From: DSPP01 sp964607165
Lineage (GTDB): Bacteria; Zixibacteria; MSB-5A5; DSPP01
Length of the DNA: 64,000 nucleotides
Direction: 5' to 3'
NCBI GenBank assembly: GCA_964607165.1
Contig: CAZSIT010000001.1
Span: forward strand, 175,422-239,421
In this document: positions 58,323 through 64,000 of the stretch, piece by piece
Numbering within the stretch: the stretch's first letter is position 1
How the letters are laid out: each line of letters opens with the position of its first letter
Translations under genes and position numbers: made by a program
Notes under the pieces: model-generated
Told to the model about the DNA's origin: nothing
What the model saw: only the letters and a program-made list of their open reading frames with translations
Databases searched by the model: none

Positions 58323-60857
58323 TTGAATAAACGAAGATTGTTCATAAAAAGCCTGGCAGCTGCCGGGCTTTTTCTTGTTTTTTCTTCCGGACTACAAGCG
58401 CTGCCGCGCCGCTTCGAACTTTTCGATTCCACCCGCATCGCCGGAAACAGCATCGTCGAAATTATTTATCAGCCGCCTTCCTCCTCCGTGCTCTCCGGGG
58501 CGGTTTGGCTGGCCACCGAACGGGGAATTTCCCGCACCAGCGACAATGGGAAAACTTGGCAAAACTTCGATAAGGACAACAGCGGAGATTTGCTTTCCAA
58601 CGAGGTCGCCGCCTTGGGTCTTCGCAACGACACTTTGTGGGCGGCCACCTCCTTCACGCGCGTTTTCGGCAACCAGACCGATGGGTTTCAGGCCGTGCCG
58701 TATGGAACCGGATTTGCGTTAACCGGCAGCAACGGTGCGACTTGGGATACTCTTACCCCCGAGCAAGTTTCGAGCGTCGGAATGCTGGCCTTTGACATCG
58801 CTGTTTCCGATTCGGCGATCTGGGCGGCCTCCTTTTTTGGGGGGTTGATTCGTTCCACGGGCAACCGACACAGCTGGAAAAATGCCTTTTCGGATTCTCT
58901 GGCTCTTTTGGATTATATAACGGGAAGCTTTATTGACCGAAATAATCGTTTCTTTTCGGTAGTGGCGGATACTTTTCGGCGGACTCCAGTCACTTTTAGT
59001 CAGGATACCATCGTGATTTGGGGTGGAACGGCGGCCGGATTGAATCAGTTTTCCTATTTATCTAAAAAGATTAAGCTGGCCGATAACTACATCTTTTCGA
59101 TGGCTTTCGACCGGTCGCGCAATCGATTCTGGTTGGGAACCGCCGATGGTCTTTCCTACACGCCGGACAGCGGGAGAAGTTTTGTCACATTGGAGGCAAC
59201 TGCAGGCGTCCCCGACACAGGAGGAGTATCGGCGCTCTATGCCGACGGAAGCCAGATTTTAGCCGCTTTCACAGGCAGCGACAGCTTGCGGGATGGGGCG
59301 GGACTTTATCGCTCCACCAATGGCGGAGCAAGCTGGTCAAATTTAGGCGTAGCCTATGCTTTTGGTGTCAGTCGGGTGGTAAGACAAATCATTAAAACCG
59401 ACAGCGGTTTTTATGCCGCCGCCGACCATGGCGGGCTTCTGTTCAGTCGGGATGGGTCTGGCTGGCAGAACTTATTTCCCGACTTTGAACTTTCACAAAA
59501 AAACAGGCAGTTTCTTTCTTTGTCACCATTCAGACCAACCCCTGACTCTCTCATTCTATTAGGAGGAACCCGCTTGGGGCTGGCCACCATGATTTTCACC
59601 ACCCGCCCGGACAGCTTTGTTTCCCTATCCTATACCCTGGCCGATAGAACTCCCCCCGACAGCACCTTTGAGGGGAATAGGATTGAAAGAGTGGCGGTCA
59701 ACAAGTTCAAAGATTCGGTCACTTATTGGGTTCTCTCCCATCCGGATAGTTTGGGGGAAGGTTTTTCTTTAGCCCGCTCGACGGACCGGGGAGCCACCTG
59801 GACGCAAAGGTTTTTCGGCACTCCCGCTTATGATATTGCCTTCCGCGACTCGACCTTGTGGCTCGGCATCCAAGGCGGTTTGTCTTTTTCCAGCGACAAC
59901 GGGCAGACCTTCCGTTCCGTTCTGGTGCGAGATACTCTTACAAAACTTTCTTTGGTGGGCCGCTCGGTAATTTCTCTTTTTACCGACTCCGGCTTGGTTG
60001 CGGCTGGAACTACAGATGGATGGGCTTTCTCTACTTCTGTTTTTGGGCAAAACTGGAACGTATTCCGCACCGAGGGGGAAGAAGCGCAAAAAGTAAAGCG
60101 TTTCTTTTATCCGACCCTGCCGGGGAATTTTGTAGTCGCTTTGGGAGTGCAGAAAACTGTGACAGATAAAATAATTTGGGCGGGAGCTCATCAAACCGAT
60201 ATTTCGGGGGAACGGAATGCCGTGTCCTGGAGTTCTGACGACGGCGTCACTTGGAACCCAGCTTTTCTGGATACTTTGGCCTGGAATTTCGCCTTTTGGG
60301 GAGATACGGTTTGGGTAGCTACCTCCTCCGGTTTGTTCCGCAGTCCCAATAAAGGGCAGAGTTGGCAATATGTTCCAATAGTTGACGATTCAGCCGGGAC
60401 TTCTTTTTCAAACAATGTTGAAATCCTGTCCGTCCGACAAGTAAGCCCCAGTGTAATCTGGGCTGGAAGTACGGACGGGGCCGCCGTATCTTCCGATACC
60501 GGACGAACCTGGACGATTTTCCGCCGATTTCTGTCAGTCGGCTCGGGCCCTGGAACGGCAGATGCCGAAGTTTATGCCGCGCCGGTACCGTTTTCACCGT
60601 TGCGCGGGCTGGGTGTTTGCCGTTTCCATTACCGTTCTCTCCAAAACTCCAACGTGACCATAGAAATTTTCGATTTTTCGATGCGGCGGGTCAAGACTGT
60701 CATCAAAGATGCTCCGCGACAGTGTGGCGTCCAGTGCGACTCGGATGAATGGGACGGGAGAAACGAAAAAGGGGAATTGGTGGCTAACGGCACCTACTTT
60801 TTCAGAATCGATTTTGGCAACGAGAAAAAGTGGGGCAAGGTAGTGGTGCTGAAGTGA
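58323..60857 (+). CDS. Secreted beta-propeller protein with FlgD/T9SS-type C-terminal domain
   Basis: An 844-residue exported protein. TTG start with AAAGG seven bases upstream; signal peptide to about LQALP. The body has many sialidase/BNR-like blades with S-x-D-x-G-x-[ST]-W motifs (SDNGKTWQNF, STNGGASWSNL, STDRGATWTQRF, SSDDGVTWNPAF, SPNKGQSWQYV, SSDTGRTWTIF), consistent with a Vps10/photosystem-stability-type propeller. The last 90 residues form a FlgD-Ig/CTD (VTIEIFDFSMRRVKTV, WDGRNEKGELVANGTYFFRI, ending KWGKVVVLK). That ending is like type A T9SS sorting domains. A terminator-like hairpin overlaps the signal-peptide codons. Confidence 0.8.
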   Translation: MNKRRLFIKSLAAAGLFLVFSSGLQALPRRFELFDSTRIAGNSIVEIIYQPPSSSVLSGAVWLATERGISRTSDNGKTWQNFDKDNSGDLLSNEVAALGLRNDTLWAATSFTRVFGNQTDGFQAVPYGTGFALTGSNGATWDTLTPEQVSSVGMLAFDIAVSDSAIWAASFFGGLIRSTGNRHSWKNAFSDSLALLDYITGSFIDRNNRFFSVVADTFRRTPVTFSQDTIVIWGGTAAGLNQFSYLSKKIKLADNYIFSMAFDRSRNRFWLGTADGLSYTPDSGRSFVTLEATAGVPDTGGVSALYADGSQILAAFTGSDSLRDGAGLYRSTNGGASWSNLGVAYAFGVSRVVRQIIKTDSGFYAAADHGGLLFSRDGSGWQNLFPDFELSQKNRQFLSLSPFRPTPDSLILLGGTRLGLATMIFTTRPDSFVSLSYTLADRTPPDSTFEGNRIERVAVNKFKDSVTYWVLSHPDSLGEGFSLARSTDRGATWTQRFFGTPAYDIAFRDSTLWLGIQGGLSFSSDNGQTFRSVLVRDTLTKLSLVGRSVISLFTDSGLVAAGTTDGWAFSTSVFGQNWNVFRTEGEEAQKVKRFFYPTLPGNFVVALGVQKTVTDKIIWAGAHQTDISGERNAVSWSSDDGVTWNPAFLDTLAWNFAFWGDTVWVATSSGLFRSPNKGQSWQYVPIVDDSAGTSFSNNVEILSVRQVSPSVIWAGSTDGAAVSSDTGRTWTIFRRFLSVGSGPGTADAEVYAAPVPFSPLRGLGVCRFHYRSLQNSNVTIEIFDFSMRRVKTVIKDAPRQCGVQCDSDEWDGRNEKGELVANGTYFFRIDFGNEKKWGKVVVLK
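58349..58373 (+). terminator. Terminator-like hairpin inside the signal-peptide code
   Basis: AAGCCTGGCA/TGCCGGGCTT (58349-58358, 58361-58370, one G-U pair, extended by a G-C in the loop) then TTTTTCTTGTTTTTTC. It has the form of an intrinsic terminator, but lies in codons 9-17 of the gene starting at 58323. Confidence 0.6.
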
Positions 60858-61813
60858 AGCGCTTGGTTCCATTGCTTCTTTTTGTCAGTCTTCTGCCTAC
60901 TTTTTTGCGCGCGCAGGATGGAGGATATGCCGGTTCGGAACTGCGCACCGGTCTGGGGGCCAGGCCGGTTTCGATGGGCGAAACTTTTACCGCCATTGCC
61001 GATGACGCCTCGGCCCCATTTTTTAATCCCGCCGGCGCGGCCTGGATAAACCAGCGCCTTTTTGCCGCCAGTTACCGGTTTTTGGAGTTTGACCGGCGCC
61101 ACGGATACCTTTCTCTTATTCTGCCGGTGCGCAAGGAGGCGGCCCTTGGGCTTTTTTGGATAAACTCCTCCGTCGGCGATATCGTGGAACGGGATGACAT
61201 CGGACAGGCGACCGGGGAGCTAAAAGACCATCAGAATGAAATCGGAGTCAACTTTTCCAAACGTTTCACCCGGGCTTTCTCCGCCGGAGCGAACATAAAA
61301 TATCTCCAGAAAACGGTGGCCAACGTTTCCGCTTTTTCGATAGCTTTTGATCTTGGAGTTCAATATAGGTTCAAGAATTTGCGGTTGAGTGAAAAAATGC
61401 TCCCTTTGAAAAACTTATCGCTGGGACTGACGGCCGAAAACGTTTTTGCCCGCCTTCCCTTCAATTCCAATAAATACTATGGACAGTTTGGCAGTCTGGG
61501 CACCTCCACTACCGACACCATTCCAATGAATTTTCGATGGGGCGCCTCCTATCTTTTCCGGGAGCAGCTTTTGGTTTCGCTCGAGGGAGAAAAGAATCTG
61601 AAGCAGAAGGCTTTTTTCCATGCCGGTGGTGAATATACCTACCGAAAAATTTTGTCGCTTCGAACGGGGTTTAGCCACGGAAAAGTCAGCTTTGGCGCCG
61701 GCATCCGCCAGCCTTTGGACAAAAAACGGGCCGTGCGCGTGGATTATGCTTTCTTGTCCTCGGCGATTTCCGAGCGGGGAGACCATCTTTTCAGTTTGCA
61801 ATTTGAATTTTGA
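60854..61813 (+). CDS. PorV/UPF0164-family outer-membrane protein
   Basis: A 319-residue beta-barrel with a signal peptide (to FLRAQ) and the PorV-type N-terminus LRTGLGARPVSMGETFTAIADDASAPFFNPAG. Barrel strands continue to the Phe-ending FSLQFEF. PorV binds T9SS substrates at the outer membrane. GTG start with GTGA overlap to the upstream cargo-like gene, chosen over an ORF start 24 bases earlier. Confidence 0.82.
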   Translation: MKRLVPLLLFVSLLPTFLRAQDGGYAGSELRTGLGARPVSMGETFTAIADDASAPFFNPAGAAWINQRLFAASYRFLEFDRRHGYLSLILPVRKEAALGLFWINSSVGDIVERDDIGQATGELKDHQNEIGVNFSKRFTRAFSAGANIKYLQKTVANVSAFSIAFDLGVQYRFKNLRLSEKMLPLKNLSLGLTAENVFARLPFNSNKYYGQFGSLGTSTTDTIPMNFRWGASYLFREQLLVSLEGEKNLKQKAFFHAGGEYTYRKILSLRTGFSHGKVSFGAGIRQPLDKKRAVRVDYAFLSSAISERGDHLFSLQFEF

Positions 61814-61830
61814 TGCTTAACTTATTATAG

Positions 61831-62709
61831 ATGAAGCGGGCTTTTTCCTTTGGTTTTTTCTGTTTTTTTAGTCTGGCAAATCTGGTAAAGGCTACCTCAC
61901 CGGTAGCCTTTACTTTTTTGGGAGTTTCTCCTTCCGCCCGGGGAGCCGCTTTGGGAGAAGCCTTGACGGCGGCCGGGGGGGACGTTTCCTCCGCTTTTTG
62001 GAATCCGGCGCTTTTGGCAGAAACGAAAGGGAGCGGTTTTTCGGCGCAGGAGAATTTTTTTATACAGGGCAGCGACCACTCTTTTCTGGCGTTCGGCAGC
62101 CGATTGGGGAAGTCGGCTCTTGGGCTCTCTTTTAATTTCAATCATATCGGCGATCTGGAAGCCCGTCAAAGCCCCAGTTCCCAGCCCTTGGGGTTTTTTT
62201 CTGAAAACGAGGCGGCTTTAAGCGGAACCTTCGCCCATCAATTTACTCCCAAGCTTTCGGCCGGGCTGGCTGGCAAAGTTTTATATCAAAAACTGGATGT
62301 GTATGATAATTTTGGCACGGCGGCAGATGCAGGTCTTTTGTTTGCTCCAACCGAAAGAGTAAAGGTCGGAGCTTCTCTTTTGAACCTGGGGCCGGATTTC
62401 AAGTTGGTCTCCCAGGGCAGCCCGCTGCCCTTGAGCTTCCGCGCCGGGGCCTCTTTTTTCTGGAAGGATTTTTTGTTTTTGTCGGATGTAGTTGCTCCAA
62501 AGAAGAGCAACGTTAAAACCGGCTGGGGAGTGGAGCGGGCGTTGCACTCGGTTTTTTTAAGAGCCGGCTATCAGACCGGTTACGATGAAAAAAACTTCTC
62601 CTTCGGCGTTGGAATCGGCTATCGAAATTTCCGTCTGGATTATGCTTTTGTGCCTTATCAGTCGGATTTGGGCAGCGCGCATCGCTTTGGCATAGTGGCA
62701 AATTTATGA
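61831..62709 (+). CDS. Second PorV-like outer-membrane protein
   Basis: A 292-residue barrel with a signal peptide and the PorV-like start FLGVSPSARGAALGEALTAAGGDVSSAFWNPA. It is a diverged paralogue of its neighbour (shared SxRGAALGE and FNPA-type landmarks). The strands end GSAHRFGIVANL. It follows by 17 bases, and precedes the aminotransferase by 7. Confidence 0.76.
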   Translation: MKRAFSFGFFCFFSLANLVKATSPVAFTFLGVSPSARGAALGEALTAAGGDVSSAFWNPALLAETKGSGFSAQENFFIQGSDHSFLAFGSRLGKSALGLSFNFNHIGDLEARQSPSSQPLGFFSENEAALSGTFAHQFTPKLSAGLAGKVLYQKLDVYDNFGTAADAGLLFAPTERVKVGASLLNLGPDFKLVSQGSPLPLSFRAGASFFWKDFLFLSDVVAPKKSNVKTGWGVERALHSVFLRAGYQTGYDEKNFSFGVGIGYRNFRLDYAFVPYQSDLGSAHRFGIVANL

Positions 62710-62716
62710 GGGGAAG

Positions 62717-63940
62717 ATGAAAATTCTGGAGGCGGATGTAAAAAAAGCGTTTGATTGGGCCAAATGGGCCAAAAGCCGCCCGGCGGTGGAGCTGGAAATC
62801 TCCATCATCCGGGAAATGCTCAAAGTCAGTCTGATTCCGGGCGTCATCTCCTTTGGCGGCGGGCTGCCGGCCTCCGAGCTTTTTCCGACCGAGGAACTGG
62901 CGGAAGCCTGCTTGCGGGTTTTGCGCGAACACCCGGCCGATTCTCTGCAATATTCTCTTTCGATGGGCGTTCCACTTTTGCGCCAGTTTTTGACCGAGCG
63001 GATATCGGCCAACGACCATCCGGTTACGATGGACAACATTTTTATTACCGGCGGCAGCCAACAGGGTTTGGATTTGGTGGGACGGCTGTTTTTGGAAAAA
63101 GGTTCTTACGTGATAACCGAAAGCCCAACCTACGTGGGAGCGATTCAAGCCTTTAATTTCTACGGCGTCCGCTATTATCCATTGCCGATGGATGAAGAAG
63201 GGTTAGTCATCGATGAACTGGAAAAGGCAATTCAAAAGACTTCTCCTCGTTTCATCTATGTCGTTCCGAACTTTCAGAATCCCTCCGGCCGCACCCTGTC
63301 CTATCGCCGAAGAGTTCACCTCATAGAAGTGGCGGCTAAATACAACGTCCCGGTGGTTGAAGATAATCCTTACGTGGAGCTGCGTTATTCCGGACAGACC
63401 TTGCCTTCCCTGGCTTCGCTGGCCCCAGAGGGGGTGATTCAGCTGGGGACTTTCTCAAAACTGATTTCCCCCGGCCTGCGCATCGGCTGGATTTGCGCCC
63501 CCCCGGAGATAAATAAACTATTTGAAAAGGTGAAACAGGCGGTAGATTTGCATACCAACACTTTTTGTCAGTATGTCATCGCCGAGTTTTCCAAGGATGG
63601 AGCTTTTGATAAGCACATTGAAAAGATTAAAAAAGCGTATGCCGAAAGGCGGGATATAATGCTTGAGGCTTTGGAAGCCAATTTCCCCGCTCACGTCACC
63701 TGGACTAAACCGGAAGGAGGGCTTTTCATCTGGGCCACGCTGCCAAAGGGAGTTTCCGCTCTTGCGCTTTTGCCCAAAGCTGTGGAAGAAAAAGTCAGCT
63801 ACATTCCGGGCGGGCCGTTTTTTGCCGAAGGAGGCGGAGAAAACACGATGCGCCTTAATTTTTCCAACGCCTCGCCCGAAAACATCATTGAGGGGATGAA
63901 ACGACTGGGGCGGGTTTTGCACCGGTTTGCCAATGTATAA
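62717..63940 (+). CDS. PLP-dependent aminotransferase, LysN/2-aminoadipate type
   Basis: A 407-residue fold-type I aminotransferase. GVISFGGGLPASELFPTEEL, YSLSMGVPLLRQFL, the cofactor-binding ITGGSQQGLDL, PNFQNPSGRT, VVEDNPY, and the Schiff-base lysine in LGTFSKLISPGLRIGWI. LysN-type enzymes act on 2-oxoadipate/lysine precursors or branched-chain and aromatic substrates; specificity is not readable. A weak GAGG-type site precedes the ATG. Confidence 0.9.
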   Translation: MKILEADVKKAFDWAKWAKSRPAVELEISIIREMLKVSLIPGVISFGGGLPASELFPTEELAEACLRVLREHPADSLQYSLSMGVPLLRQFLTERISANDHPVTMDNIFITGGSQQGLDLVGRLFLEKGSYVITESPTYVGAIQAFNFYGVRYYPLPMDEEGLVIDELEKAIQKTSPRFIYVVPNFQNPSGRTLSYRRRVHLIEVAAKYNVPVVEDNPYVELRYSGQTLPSLASLAPEGVIQLGTFSKLISPGLRIGWICAPPEINKLFEKVKQAVDLHTNTFCQYVIAEFSKDGAFDKHIEKIKKAYAERRDIMLEALEANFPAHVTWTKPEGGLFIWATLPKGVSALALLPKAVEEKVSYIPGGPFFAEGGGENTMRLNFSNASPENIIEGMKRLGRVLHRFANV

Positions 63941-63944
63941 AAAA

Positions 63945-64000
<56 letters not shown>

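Noticed and set aside
59769..60368. 199-codon antisense frame in the propeller gene
   Set aside because: Located fully inside the supported gene with no domain; the plus strand shows regular propeller motifs.

Overview
This window is bacterial and Gram-negative in cell plan. It has a full Tol-Pal set, an MCE/MlaD protein, PorV-like outer-membrane barrels, lipoprotein handling (Lgt, lipobox proteins), RseP and LepB. Several traits point, by inference, to an FCB-superphylum lineage, perhaps a Zixibacteria-like candidate phylum. They are paired C-terminal dockerin-like domains, a large protein with a FlgD/T9SS-style C-terminal domain beside PorV-family barrels, HYR repeats, and a GH57 4-alpha-glucanotransferase. 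No 16S gene is present, so the phylum cannot be fixed here.

Layout. 0-6.2 kb (+): a 5'-cut class II fructose bisphosphatase, hpf, hprK, an MCE-domain protein, a GH57 glucanotransferase and hemW. 6.2-12.0 kb (-): a five-gene surface-glycan operon (two methyltransferases, an ArnT/PMT-like membrane transferase, GT2, GT4) read from a strong promoter that appears to give a leaderless mRNA. 12.1-13.6 kb: a secreted beta-helix/dockerin protein and a repeat-flanked intergenic element resembling an IS remnant. 13.6-18.1 kb (+): a compact five-gene island (GNAT-like acyltransferase, acyl carrier protein, SDR, ANL ligase, polysaccharide-deacetylase-like enzyme). A YbhN/LPG-synthase-type membrane protein then faces it.

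19.3-22.3 kb: pyrR-pyrB-pyrC with a clear PyrR-binding hairpin overlapping the pyrR ribosome-binding site. 22.3-29.1 kb: a membrane protein, an EF-G paralogue, a small outer-membrane barrel, and a cell-wall recycling set (nagZ, anmK, a SpoIID-domain lipoprotein). 29.3-33.2 kb: a 1006-residue HYR/dockerin secreted protein and a secreted hypothetical. 33.2-37.3 kb (-): a nitrilase-family amidase, nadE, rsmI, a PAP2 protein and lgt. 37.4-39.7 kb: ssb and a DUF2723 membrane protein broken by a frameshift at a T9 run.

39.6-46.5 kb (-): tolQ-tolR-tolA-like-tolB, a doubly frameshifted membrane protein, pal, cpoB and an unknown gene. 46.6-54.5 kb (+): a 58-residue lipoprotein with its own promoter and terminator, then a complete F1Fo ATP synthase operon (Z, I, a, c, b, delta, alpha, gamma, beta, epsilon) behind a near-perfect sigma70-type promoter. 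Palindromic repeats sit in its junctions. 54.6-58.3 kb: cyclophilin lipoprotein, dxr, rseP, lepB. 58.3-62.7 kb: a T9SS-like cargo candidate followed by two PorV-family barrels. 62.7-64 kb: an aminotransferase and a partial tRNA-Phe.

Most genes are housekeeping. The parts most likely to hold undescribed biology are the acyl-carrier island, the shared five-cysteine dockerin-like tails, the cargo/PorV cluster, and the small palindromic repeats that lie between genes and even form the end of lgt.
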